DNA of 35,195 bases. Origin: Acutalibacter sp. GTDB lineage: Bacteria; Bacillota; Clostridia; Oscillospirales; Acutalibacteraceae. Shown one piece after another: positions 21,881 through 29,891 of the stretch. Both the position numbers and the translations under genes were made by a program. Each line of letters begins with the position of its first letter. Within the stretch, counting starts at the first letter, position 1. The notes below the pieces were generated by a model. The model did not search any database. It was not told where the DNA came from and saw only the letters and a program-made list of their open reading frames with translations. The stretch covers positions 1-35,195 of the forward strand of contig JAFLRP010000159.1 in NCBI GenBank assembly GCA_022511515.1, given 5' to 3'.

Positions 21881-22703
21881 ATACGGCGCGGGCACGCCCT
21901 TTCGGAAAACGGCGGTGGACGGGGTGTCCATCTCCATCCGGCAGGGGGAATTCCTGGGTGTGATCGGTCACACCGGCAGCGGAAAATCCACTCTGATCCA
22001 ACTCTTAAACGGACTCTTAAAGCCCACCTCCGGGCAGGTGCTGTTAGACGGCAAGGACATTTGGGAGGAGCCGAAAAAAATCCGGAACGTGCGGTTCCGA
22101 GTGGGCATGGTATTCCAGTACCCGGAATACCAGCTCTTTGAGGAGACCGTGCTGAAGGACATCATGTTCGGCCCGAAAAATATGGGGCTTTCCGATGAGC
22201 AAGCCAAGGAGCGGGCACTGGAGGCCGCCGGGTTTACCGGCCTGCGGGAAGAACTTTTGGAAAAATCTCCCTTTGAGCTTTCCGGCGGGGAAAAGCGCCG
22301 GGCGGCCATTGCCGGGGTCATCGCCATGGACCCGGATGTGCTGATTCTGGATGAACCCACTGCCGGGCTGGACCCAAGGGGCCGGGATGTGCTGTTGTCT
22401 CAAATCAGCCAGTACCATAAAGAGCGGCACAACACGGTACTGCTGGTGTCCCACAGCATGGAGGACATCGGGCGCACGGCGGACCGGCTCTTAGTGATGA
22501 ACCGGGGACAGGCCGCCATGCTGAGCGATACCCGCACCGTGTTTTCCAAGGGAGAAGAATTGGAAAACATGGGGCTGCGGATTCCGCAAATCACGAAAAT
22601 CATGCAGGAACTGAAAGAAATGGGCTATCCTGCCGACCCCTCCACCTTGACGGTGGACGAGGCCTTAAAGCAGCTTTTGCCCTATTTCAAAGCACAGGAA
22701 TAA
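21846..22703 (+). CDS. ecfA2: ECF transporter ATPase EcfA2
   Basis: A 285-residue second ATPase of the ECF module. Walker A is GHTGSGKST, the Q-loop region is GMVFQYPEYQLFEETV (typical EcfA2, with PEYQL), the signature is LSGGEKRRAA, Walker B is VLILDEPTAGLD and the H-loop is LLVSHSMED. The start is set at GTG 21846 because AAAGGGGGAAG lies 5-11 nt upstream and the family begins (M)AILETKNLSYEY. An ATG at 21819 is possible but adds nine residues with no ribosome site. It overlaps ecfA1 and ends 23 bp before ecfT. Confidence 0.93.
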   Translation: MAILETKNLSYEYGAGTPFRKTAVDGVSISIRQGEFLGVIGHTGSGKSTLIQLLNGLLKPTSGQVLLDGKDIWEEPKKIRNVRFRVGMVFQYPEYQLFEETVLKDIMFGPKNMGLSDEQAKERALEAAGFTGLREELLEKSPFELSGGEKRRAAIAGVIAMDPDVLILDEPTAGLDPRGRDVLLSQISQYHKERHNTVLLVSHSMEDIGRTADRLLVMNRGQAAMLSDTRTVFSKGEELENMGLRIPQITKIMQELKEMGYPADPSTLTVDEALKQLLPYFKAQE

Positions 22704-22726
22704 ACCGGGAAGGAGCTTGGAGCCAT

Positions 22727-23539
22727 ATGCTTTCCGATATCACGTTAGGTCAATACTTTCCCGCGCCGTCGGTGATGCACCGCATGGACGCCCGGCTGAA
22801 AATCTGCCTTGTCATCTTTTCTATCGTGCTGATTTTTACGGCGGGGAACTTTTTCGCGCTGGCCGCAGCGGTGCTGTATATTTTTCTTGGTATTTTTCTT
22901 TCCAAAATCCCGCCGAAAATGTATGTGAAAAGCCTGAAGCCCATTGTGATCCTGCTGGTGTTCACCGCCGTTTTGAATCTGTTTTACGGCACGGGAGAAC
23001 CCCTCTGGCAGTTGGGCTGGCTGAAAGTTACCAAGGCGGGCATTTTGAACAGCGTTTTCATTTCCCTGCGTATCATTCTTCTGATCTTGGCCAGCTCTGT
23101 CCTGACCTACACCACGTCCCCTACTCAATTGACCGACGCCATCGAGCGCCTGCTGCGTCCCCTCGGGAAGCTTCACGTGCCGGTCCACGAATTCGCCATG
23201 ATGATGACCATCGCGCTGCGGTTTGTGCCTACGCTGCTGGAGGAGACGGAAAAAATCATGAGCGCCCAGAAGGCACGGGGAGCGGATATGGAAAGCGGCG
23301 GCATTATCCAGCGTATCAAGGCGCTGGTGCCGGTGCTGATCCCCCTGTTTGTCTCGGCTTTTCGCCGGGCCTATGACCTGGCCACCGCCATGGAAAGCCG
23401 CTGCTATCACGGCGGTAAGGGCAGAACGAAAATGAAGGTTTTGCATTTTGGCAGGACAGACTGGATTTCTTTGGCCGCAGCGATCACGGTGCTGGGTATT
23501 TTTATTTCTCTGAATATCGTGTTCCCGGCTGTACTCTGA
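22727..23539 (+). CDS. ecfT: ECF transporter transmembrane subunit EcfT
   Basis: A 270-residue membrane scaffold linking the two ATPases to substrate-binding S-components. Hydrophobic segments lie near residues 25-60, 72-92, 110-135 and 245-268. The coupling helices carry the two conserved short motifs: AQKARGADM near residue 185 (canonical ARG) and AMESRCYHGGKGRTKM near 223, where SRC replaces ARG. That replacement occurs in Firmicute EcfT proteins and is probably functional. AAGGAG lies about 11 nt before the ATG. ecfA1-ecfA2-ecfT-truA is a common gene order in Firmicutes. Confidence 0.92.
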   Translation: MLSDITLGQYFPAPSVMHRMDARLKICLVIFSIVLIFTAGNFFALAAAVLYIFLGIFLSKIPPKMYVKSLKPIVILLVFTAVLNLFYGTGEPLWQLGWLKVTKAGILNSVFISLRIILLILASSVLTYTTSPTQLTDAIERLLRPLGKLHVPVHEFAMMMTIALRFVPTLLEETEKIMSAQKARGADMESGGIIQRIKALVPVLIPLFVSAFRRAYDLATAMESRCYHGGKGRTKMKVLHFGRTDWISLAAAITVLGIFISLNIVFPAVL

Positions 23540-23643
23540 GCGATTATTGTATAGCGTGTTAAAAGCCGTCAAGTGAAAGGTTTCGGAGGGAAAGATAGTG
23601 TGAAAGAAAACCGTCAGGGTTGTCTTTCGCGTTTCAATACAAT

Positions 23644-23714
23644 AAGTTTCAAAAACTTTTTCAAAGTTTTTGAAACTTCACGGAGCGTGGCAAAAAGACT
23701 TTTTTGACACGCGG
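23644..23714. repeat. Two strong hairpins between ecfT and truA
   Basis: A perfect 16-bp inverted repeat, AAGTTTCAAAAACTTT (23644-23659) / AAAGTTTTTGAAACTT (23663-23678) with a 3-nt loop, is followed by GCGTG..AAAAAG / CTTTTT..CACGC (about 23685-23714). Neither has a proper T tail directly after a G/C stem. The second reaches almost to the truA ribosome site. Confidence 0.55.
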
Positions 23715-23730
23715 AGAGGAGCGGAGAACC

Positions 23731-24492
23731 GTGGAGGCATTTTCTCAGGAAAACAGAAGAAACCTACTGCTGAAAATCGCATACGACGGCTCCCGCTACC
23801 ACGGTTGGCAGGTGCAGGAAAACGCGCTGACGGTACAGGAGGTCTTTCAAAAGGCGCTCTGTGAAGTCATCGGGCAGCAGGAAAGCATCAAGGGATGCTC
23901 CCGGACAGATACCGGCGTGCACGCCCGGGAATTCTGTATCAGCTTTCACACGGAAAGCAAGATTTTACCGGAGCGGCTCATGGCGGCGCTGAACCGCTAT
24001 TTGCCGGATGATATCGCGGCCCTGAGCTGTCAGGAAGTTCCCGCAGATTTTCACGCCCGGTATTCCTGCAAGGGAAAGGAATACGTCTACGAAATTTGGA
24101 ATCACCCGGTGCGAAATCCCTTTCTACAGGACAGGGCGCTGCATTACTGGTATCCCATAGACGAAGCTTTGCTGGACCGGGCGGCGAAGTATTATCTTGG
24201 CAGTCACGATTTTTCCTCTTTCTGCACGCTGGACAAACGGGAGCAGGGGGATTTCACCCGCACCGTGACGGAATCGAAAGTGGAGCGGCAAGGGGACTTG
24301 GTACTGTTCACCGTGGCGGCGGATGGCTTTCTCTACAACATGGTGCGCATCATGGCGGGGACGCTGCTTCGGGTGCAGCAGGGGAAATTTTCCCCGGAGG
24401 ACATCCCAAACATCCTCGATGCAAAAGACAGAAAAGCCGCCGGCCCCACCGCGCCGGCGTGCGGGTTATATTTGAACAAAGTTTTTTATTAG
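23731..24492 (+). CDS. truA: tRNA pseudouridine(38-40) synthase TruA
   Basis: A 253-residue pseudouridine synthase that modifies positions 38-40 of tRNA anticodon arms. It shows LLLKIAYDGSRYHGWQVQ near the start and the catalytic loop CSRTDTGVHA with Asp60. GFLYNMVRIMAGTLL, the family C-terminal motif, is intact. GTG at 23731 with AGGAG 9 nt upstream is chosen; it places the catalytic Asp at 60, as in E. coli TruA. A TTG nine codons earlier (23704) is a weaker alternative because it lies inside a hairpin. It belongs to the ecf-truA gene group. Confidence 0.92.
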   Translation: MEAFSQENRRNLLLKIAYDGSRYHGWQVQENALTVQEVFQKALCEVIGQQESIKGCSRTDTGVHAREFCISFHTESKILPERLMAALNRYLPDDIAALSCQEVPADFHARYSCKGKEYVYEIWNHPVRNPFLQDRALHYWYPIDEALLDRAAKYYLGSHDFSSFCTLDKREQGDFTRTVTESKVERQGDLVLFTVAADGFLYNMVRIMAGTLLRVQQGKFSPEDIPNILDAKDRKAAGPTAPACGLYLNKVFY

Positions 24493-24553
24493 CGGGGAAG
24501 GCCCGCAGAGAAGCAGATGCTTCCCTGCGCCAAAAAAGAAAGGGGGAATGGGA

Positions 24554-25825
24554 ATGGCGAAGCGTAAGAACAAGGTAGACCCGAAAGCGGACACCGCAAG
24601 AATCGTCAGGCTCCGGAATTATCAGGAGGAGCAAGAGGAAGTCTATTACGAATACGAGGACGAGGAATCCGAAGGCGAAGAGCGGCTGAAAAAAATGCAG
24701 GTGCCCAAGGCTGTGTACCGTGTGGTCATCATTCTCATTCTGCTGGTTTTGGGGCTTGCACTGTGGATGAACCGGGACGGGCTGTCCGTGGATAACATCC
24801 GAAGCTGGATCAAACTGCAATTTGTGGGCGCGGGGCAGGGGGACGGTTTTCCTGTGTCTATCACCGGGTCTTCCGTCTTTGCCTCCAATTTCGCTTCTTA
24901 CGGCGGGGACGCGCTGATATTGAGCGACACGGCTTTTACCGCAGTAGATCCCTCCGGCAAGGAGCAGCTTTCCCTGCGGCACAGTCTGAGTCAGCCCGCC
25001 ATGCACACCGCCCACGGGAAGACGCTGCTGTACAATCAGGACAGCACCGGGTATCTGGTGTTGTCCGGTACAGAGACCGTTGTGCGGGGCACGGCGGAAC
25101 GGGAAATTTTGTCCGGCGTGGTATCCTCCGGCGGCAGGTACGCCTTGGGGCTGCACGGCTCAGACGGCGCGTCGGAACTCAATGTCTACCAAAAGGACGG
25201 CACGCTGCAATACACTTATTCCTTTGCGAGAGACTACATCACCGCCATCGCCATGAATTATGACGGCTCGTACGGCATGACCTGTACGGTCCGCTCCGAA
25301 CGGGGGGAACTGGTGTCCAAGGTCACCGTGTTCGATTTCAATGATCCAGAGCCCATTGCCAGTTATGAAACGAGGGACAACCTGATTTTGGACGCCGCGT
25401 GGACCGAAAGCGGCGACTTGTACGCTGTGGGAGAATCCGCTCTGCTGATGGCAAAATCCACGAATTATGACTTTACCGAGTACAGCTACGACGGGCGGCA
25501 GCTCACCGCCTATCGGCTGGACCAGAATCGGGCGTTTTTGTCCATTTCCGCCTACGAGCATGCCGGACCCTGTACCCTGCTGGTATTTCGGGGAAATAAC
25601 GAACCTGTGCGGGTCGAATCGCCGGAGCGCATCGTGTCCCTGTCTGCTTCCGGCGGCACGGTGGGGGCGCTGGTCAACACCGAGGTGGTGTTTTACGACT
25701 ATTCTACCGGTACGGAGCAAGGCCGCATAGACGGCGGCAGCGACGCCAAAAGCATCGCCCTGAACAGCGAGCGCATGGCGTATGTGCTGGGCGTCAGCGA
25801 AATTCGCACAGTGGAAATAAGCTAA
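24554..25825 (+). CDS. DUF5711-family membrane-anchored beta-propeller-like protein
   Basis: This 423-residue protein has a basic N-terminus (AKRKNKVDPKAD), then an acidic stretch (YYEYEDEESEGEE). A single transmembrane segment covers about residues 55-75 (VVIILILLVLGLALWM). An external domain of about 345 residues follows, whose repeated beta-strand pattern (LILSDTAFTAVDPSGKEQ, YALGLHG, and so on) suggests a propeller. I recognise it as DUF5711, a family of unknown function in Clostridia. The ATG at 24554 is chosen because GGGGG lies 7 nt upstream; the ATG at 24548 would be too close. It follows truA by 61 bp. No terminator is seen between them. Confidence 0.7.
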   Translation: MAKRKNKVDPKADTARIVRLRNYQEEQEEVYYEYEDEESEGEERLKKMQVPKAVYRVVIILILLVLGLALWMNRDGLSVDNIRSWIKLQFVGAGQGDGFPVSITGSSVFASNFASYGGDALILSDTAFTAVDPSGKEQLSLRHSLSQPAMHTAHGKTLLYNQDSTGYLVLSGTETVVRGTAEREILSGVVSSGGRYALGLHGSDGASELNVYQKDGTLQYTYSFARDYITAIAMNYDGSYGMTCTVRSERGELVSKVTVFDFNDPEPIASYETRDNLILDAAWTESGDLYAVGESALLMAKSTNYDFTEYSYDGRQLTAYRLDQNRAFLSISAYEHAGPCTLLVFRGNNEPVRVESPERIVSLSASGGTVGALVNTEVVFYDYSTGTEQGRIDGGSDAKSIALNSERMAYVLGVSEIRTVEIS

Positions 25826-25866
25826 CAAGTATTTCCCTGATTAAGAAAACGGTAAGGCAATAGCCC

Positions 25867-25895
25867 TTGTGAAAAGCAGTCAACTGTGATAAAAT
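25867..25895 (+). promoter_or_regulatory. Candidate promoter of the cvpA-like/pgsA unit
   Basis: TTGTGA (25867-25872), a 17-bp spacer and TAAAAT (25890-25895) lie 62 bp ahead of the GTG start. Confidence 0.5.
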
Positions 25896-25957
25896 ATTTT
25901 CATTGTGGCTTTTTGTACTTAAATTTATAGAAAAGAAGAATGTCAGGAGGGACGCCT

Positions 25958-26656
25958 GTGAATCTCATACTGGATTTGGTGATACTTTGTGTGTTTGTGC
26001 TGTTTATCGTGGTGGGGATCCGCCGCGGGCTGGTCAAATCTGCGGCGCATTTTCTGGGTTCTATCCTGGCTGCCTTTTTTGCCTCCGCTTTGGGCGGCGC
26101 GATTGCCAATTTTGCGTTTAACGCCCTGTTCCGGGACGCGCTGGTAGAGCGGATCGGCGAATCTCTGTCCTCTTTGGGAACGGGGTCCATGTTTTCTGCC
26201 ATCGAGAAGGTGCTGTCTTCCCTGCCGGATTTCATCAATCGGGCGCTGCAGCAGGCGGGTATCAACTCCAACACGCTGGAGTCAGTGGTGGCCGACAGAA
26301 GCAATCAGGCGGCGGAGCTGATCGCCGACGCCCTTTCTCCAGTATTTGTCAGCTTTTTGAAAGTTTTGGCAGTGATCGTGCTGTTCGCCCTGTTCATGGT
26401 GATCGTGCGGGTGCTGGCGGATATGGCGGCGGGAGTATTCCGGCTGCCCATGCTTCGGCAGGTAAACGGCGCCCTGGGCGGACTGTTTGGCTTCCTGCTG
26501 GCGCTGGTGTCGGTGTGGATCGCCGTTTCTGCCGTTCAGGTGTTCACGCCCATGCTGGCGGCGGAGACTCAGGCGGATGTGGAAATCATGCTGGACCGTT
26601 CCTTCCTGGCCGGGCTGATCATCCGCATAAACCCGCTGGGAGCAATGTTCCGTTAG
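25958..26656 (+). CDS. CvpA-family membrane protein
   Basis: This 232-residue protein has the CvpA layout: an N-terminal transmembrane helix (LILDLVILCVFVLFIVVG), then IRRGLVKSAAHFLGSILAAFFAS. An extracytoplasmic middle region (about residues 55-125) precedes two further hydrophobic stretches (VFVSFLKVLAVIVLFALFMV and GALGGLFGFLLALVSVWIA). The GxxRGxxK-type motif after the first helix is characteristic of CvpA, named for colicin V production and tied to envelope processes. GTG at 25958 is used because AGGAGGG ends 6 nt upstream. An ATG at 25940 lacks a ribosome site. Confidence 0.78.
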   Translation: MNLILDLVILCVFVLFIVVGIRRGLVKSAAHFLGSILAAFFASALGGAIANFAFNALFRDALVERIGESLSSLGTGSMFSAIEKVLSSLPDFINRALQQAGINSNTLESVVADRSNQAAELIADALSPVFVSFLKVLAVIVLFALFMVIVRVLADMAAGVFRLPMLRQVNGALGGLFGFLLALVSVWIAVSAVQVFTPMLAAETQADVEIMLDRSFLAGLIIRINPLGAMFR

Positions 26657-26718
26657 GAGAGATTGGGGGCTGAGGAGCCCTTTCCAAGGAAAAGGTTGCG
26701 GAAAGAAAGGAAAAAAGT

Positions 26719-27375
26719 ATGTCGCAGGAACCGAAGCTGAGAAATCAAAATTTGACTGTGCCCAACGCGTTGTCCGCGCTGCGCATCCTCCTTGTTCCCT
26801 TCTTCGCGTGGGCATTTTTGACAGGGCATACCATCATAGCGACCGTGCTGCTTTTGGCTTCCGGCTTATCTGATGCGTTGGATGGGTTTATCGCCCGGAA
26901 ATTCAACCAAATCACAGAGGTCGGAAAAATGCTGGACCCGCTGGCGGATAAGCTCACCCAAGGCATGGTGGCCATCTGTTTAGCGGTAAAGTTTTCCGTA
27001 ATTCGACCGGTACTTATTCTGTTTATCGTCAAAGAATTGGGCATGGTATGCTGTGCGTCCGTGCTTTTGAAGCGAAAAAAAGGTCCCGGCGCTTCCCGGT
27101 GGTACGGGAAAGTCGCCACGGCCATGTTCTATGTGTCCGTGGGCGTCATCGTGATGATGGACGGCGTCTTCAAGCTGTCCGGGCCGGTATTCAGCGGAGT
27201 GGCTCTGGGGCTGCTGCTGTTGACGGCAGTGATGATGATCTACGCCGCAGTCAAATATTTCCAGATTTTTTTGATGATTTTGCATTCCGATGACGAAAAA
27301 TACGATTTGGATCTCAACAGTGAAATCCACGCAAAGACTGCACGGAAGCCGAGAGAGAATGTACGCAGGAGATAG
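26719..27375 (+). CDS. pgsA: CDP-diacylglycerol-glycerol-3-phosphate 3-phosphatidyltransferase
   Basis: This 218-residue membrane enzyme carries the complete CDP-alcohol phosphatidyltransferase motif D-x2-DG-x2-AR-x8-G-x3-D-x3-D as SDALDGFIARKF..EVGKMLDPLAD (about residues 51-76). About four to six hydrophobic segments cover the rest. It probably makes phosphatidylglycerol phosphate, the first committed step to phosphatidylglycerol and cardiolipin. The N-terminal LTVPNALSALRILLVPFF is typical of PgsA. A cardiolipin synthase-type or other alcohol acceptor is possible. AAAGGA lies 6-7 nt upstream. It follows the CvpA-like gene after 62 bp containing a small GGGCT/AGCCC hairpin. Confidence 0.82.
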   Translation: MSQEPKLRNQNLTVPNALSALRILLVPFFAWAFLTGHTIIATVLLLASGLSDALDGFIARKFNQITEVGKMLDPLADKLTQGMVAICLAVKFSVIRPVLILFIVKELGMVCCASVLLKRKKGPGASRWYGKVATAMFYVSVGVIVMMDGVFKLSGPVFSGVALGLLLLTAVMMIYAAVKYFQIFLMILHSDDEKYDLDLNSEIHAKTARKPRENVRRR

Positions 27376-27440
27376 CCTAGCGGCTATCTGAGAGTTGGCC
27401 TAACGGCCATCTCTCGAAGTTTTCCGAAAGGGGAAACTTC
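27371..27440. repeat. Three consecutive hairpins between pgsA and clpE
   Basis: GATAGCC/GGCTATC (27371-27388, loop TAGC) is followed by GAGAGTTGGCC/GGCCATCTCTC (27390-27415, loop TAAC), then GAAGTTTTCC/GGGAAACTTC (27416-27440). The units abut. None has a T tract, so these are not ordinary terminators. The third resembles hairpins at 906-930 and 1233-1256. Confidence 0.6.
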
Positions 27441-27484
27441 TGCCTAAGGCGAAGAAAAAGCCGATTTGGGAAAGGAGCAGTATC

Positions 27485-29758
27485 ATGCTGATGTGTTCGC
27501 GTTGTCATAAAAGGCCTGCCGTGGTGTTTGTGTCCCATTCGCTGGATGGGCAGAACACCCAGGGCCTTTGCCTGACTTGCGCTAAAGAGCTGGGTATCAA
27601 GCCCGTGAATGATCTCATGCAGAAAATGGGGATCAGCGACGAGGAGCTGCAGGCCATGTCCGAGCAGATGACAGAGCTGATGGGCGTGGAGAACGAGGAA
27701 GACGGAGAGGATTCCTTCACTCTTGGCGGCGCGGCCACCATGTCCCCGGAAATGATGCTGGGCGGAGCGCCCGGTGAAAACGGCGGCTTGGGCAATAGCA
27801 CGGGCGTTCAGTCAAGAAAAGAAAGCTTCCATAAAAAGAAGCGGAAATATATTCAGAATTACTGCACCGACCTGACGGGAAAAGCCCGGAAGGGGGAGCT
27901 TGATAATATCATCGGCAGAGAGAAAGAGATCGAGCGAGTGGTGCAGATTCTGTCCCGCCGGCGGAAGAACAACCCCTGTCTCATCGGCGAGCCCGGCGTG
28001 GGCAAAACCGCCGTGGCGGAGGGGATCGCCCAGCGCATCGCGGCGGGGAATGTGCCCGCCCGTCTCCGGGAAAAGGAGATCCAGCTTTTGGACCTGACCG
28101 CCTTAGTTGCCGGAACGCAGTTCCGGGGGCAGTTTGAGAGCCGCGTCAAGGGGCTGGTGGACGAAGTCAAAGCAGACGGGAATATCATCCTTTTTATCGA
28201 TGAAATCCACAATTTAGTGGGCACAGGGGACGCCGAGGGCGGCATGAACGCCTCCAATATCCTGAAGCCCGCTCTGTCCCGGGGGGAAATTCAGGTCATC
28301 GGCGCCACTACCTTTGCCGAGTACCGGAAATATATCGAAAAGGACGCGGCACTGGAACGGCGCTTCCAGCCCGTCACCGTGACGGAGACTTCCATCGGCG
28401 ACGCCGTCAAGATCCTGTTGGGCATTAAGAGCTACTATGAGGCCTACCACCGGGTGCAGGTGTCCGAGCACATGATCCGCCGCATGGTGGTGCTTTCCGA
28501 GCGGTACGTCAGCGACAGATATCTGCCGGACAAGGCCATCGACCTCTTAGATGAGGCCTGCGCCTGCGCCGCGTTGCGCAACAAGCGGCTGGAGGAATAC
28601 GATTCCGCCGAGCTTGCGCTGAAACGGGAAAAAGCCAAGGAGCAGGAACTTTCCGATCCTGCCGCCGGAAACGGAGTGGATTATGAGGAACTGGCAAAGA
28701 CCCATTACCGCATCGCTACTCTGGAGGAAAATCTGGACGCGCTGCGCAGAGAGGGCGTTTTTGCCGAGGTGGAGGAACAGGACGTCGCCCATGTGATCGA
28801 GCTGTGGACCGGCATTCCCGCCGCCAGAGTCGCGGAAAACGAGCTGAAAAAGCTGGCGAATCTGGAGGACGTGCTGGCAAAGAAGATCGTGGGACAGGAG
28901 GAGGCCATCGAAGCCGTCTCCGCCGCTGTTCGCCGCAGCCGGGTACAGATCAGCCCCCGCCGCCATCCCGCGTCGTTTATCTTTGTAGGACCTACCGGCA
29001 CGGGAAAGACCGAGCTGGTGCGGGTGCTGTCCCAAGAGCTGTTCGACAGCCCGGAAACCTTGATCCGACTGGACATGTCGGAATTTATGGAAAAGCATTC
29101 CGTGTCGAAAATCATCGGTTCTCCCCCCGGCTATGTGGGCTATGACGAAGCGGGGCAGTTGACGGAAAAGGTGCGCAGAAAGCCCTATTCCGTGTTGCTG
29201 TTCGACGAGATCGAAAAGGCTCACCCCGACGTGATGAACATTCTCCTGCAGATTCTGGACGAGGGGCGCATCACAGATGCCCACGGCAGAACGGTGAATT
29301 TTGAAAACACCGTCATCGTCATGACTTCCAACGCCGGCAGCGACAGGAAAGACGGTTCTCTGGGCTTTGCCAAGACCGCCGCCGACATGAGCAGGGAGAA
29401 AGCCATGAAAGCGCTGAAAGATTTCCTGCGCCCGGAGTTTTTGAGTCGTATCGACGAGGTGGTGGTGTTCCGCCCTCTGGACGAGCAGGACTACCGGAAG
29501 ATCGCCACCCTCATGCTGAACGAATACGTGGAGACCCTGCAGGAAAAGGCCATCGAGTTGAAATTCAGCGAGGACGTCTGCGCACTGCTGGCGGAACAGT
29601 CCATCTGCGGCACCAGCGGTGCACGGGACCTGCGGAACAATATCCGCCGCATGGTGGAGGACCGCCTTGCCATGGTCCTGGTGGAAAAAGGCGAAGGCAA
29701 CGTGGGCAGCGCGACCCTGTCCGTCAAGGACGGGGAAATTTCCATCGACGTTTTGTAA
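27485..29758 (+). CDS. clpE: ClpE-type AAA+ unfoldase with N-terminal zinc finger
   Basis: This 757-residue Hsp100 protein has an N-terminal four-cysteine zinc finger (Cys4, Cys7, Cys29, Cys32) in place of the double Clp-N repeat, which is the ClpE arrangement. A helical linker and two AAA+ modules follow. The first has Walker A GEPGVGKT from Gly168 and Walker B ILFIDEIHNLVG; the second has GPTGTGKT from about residue 502 and VLLFDEIEKAHPDV. A coiled insertion (EEYDSAELALKREKAKEQEL) lies between them. ClpE unfolds substrates, usually for ClpP. AAAGGAG lies 8 nt before the ATG. No CtsR heptad pairs or CIRCE element are visible upstream, so control differs from the Bacillus model. Confidence 0.85.
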   Translation: MLMCSRCHKRPAVVFVSHSLDGQNTQGLCLTCAKELGIKPVNDLMQKMGISDEELQAMSEQMTELMGVENEEDGEDSFTLGGAATMSPEMMLGGAPGENGGLGNSTGVQSRKESFHKKKRKYIQNYCTDLTGKARKGELDNIIGREKEIERVVQILSRRRKNNPCLIGEPGVGKTAVAEGIAQRIAAGNVPARLREKEIQLLDLTALVAGTQFRGQFESRVKGLVDEVKADGNIILFIDEIHNLVGTGDAEGGMNASNILKPALSRGEIQVIGATTFAEYRKYIEKDAALERRFQPVTVTETSIGDAVKILLGIKSYYEAYHRVQVSEHMIRRMVVLSERYVSDRYLPDKAIDLLDEACACAALRNKRLEEYDSAELALKREKAKEQELSDPAAGNGVDYEELAKTHYRIATLEENLDALRREGVFAEVEEQDVAHVIELWTGIPAARVAENELKKLANLEDVLAKKIVGQEEAIEAVSAAVRRSRVQISPRRHPASFIFVGPTGTGKTELVRVLSQELFDSPETLIRLDMSEFMEKHSVSKIIGSPPGYVGYDEAGQLTEKVRRKPYSVLLFDEIEKAHPDVMNILLQILDEGRITDAHGRTVNFENTVIVMTSNAGSDRKDGSLGFAKTAADMSREKAMKALKDFLRPEFLSRIDEVVVFRPLDEQDYRKIATLMLNEYVETLQEKAIELKFSEDVCALLAEQSICGTSGARDLRNNIRRMVEDRLAMVLVEKGEGNVGSATLSVKDGEISIDVL

Positions 29759-29770
29759 AAATAGACGGGA

Positions 29771-29800
29771 AAAAAGTGAGGCGGAAAGCCTCACTTTTTT
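29771..29800 (+). terminator. Rho-independent terminator after clpE
   Basis: A 12-bp stem AAAAAGTGAGGC / GCCTCACTTTTT encloses loop GGAAA and runs into T residues. Confidence 0.9.
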
Positions 29801-29819
29801 TGTCCTAAAAAATTCCAAG

Positions 29820-29848
29820 GCATAGCCGGCCGAAAAACGAAAATGCTA
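29820..29848 (+). promoter_or_regulatory. Candidate sigma-G-like promoter of spoVAD
   Basis: GCATA (29820-29824), a 17-bp spacer and AATGCTA (29842-29848) approximate the forespore sigma-G pattern (GHATR / CATnnTA, one mismatch). This position suits a late forespore gene. Confidence 0.4.
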
Positions 29849-29891
29849 AACCCAAAATCCATAAAATCAAAAATTGGCGGAGGGGGACGCT

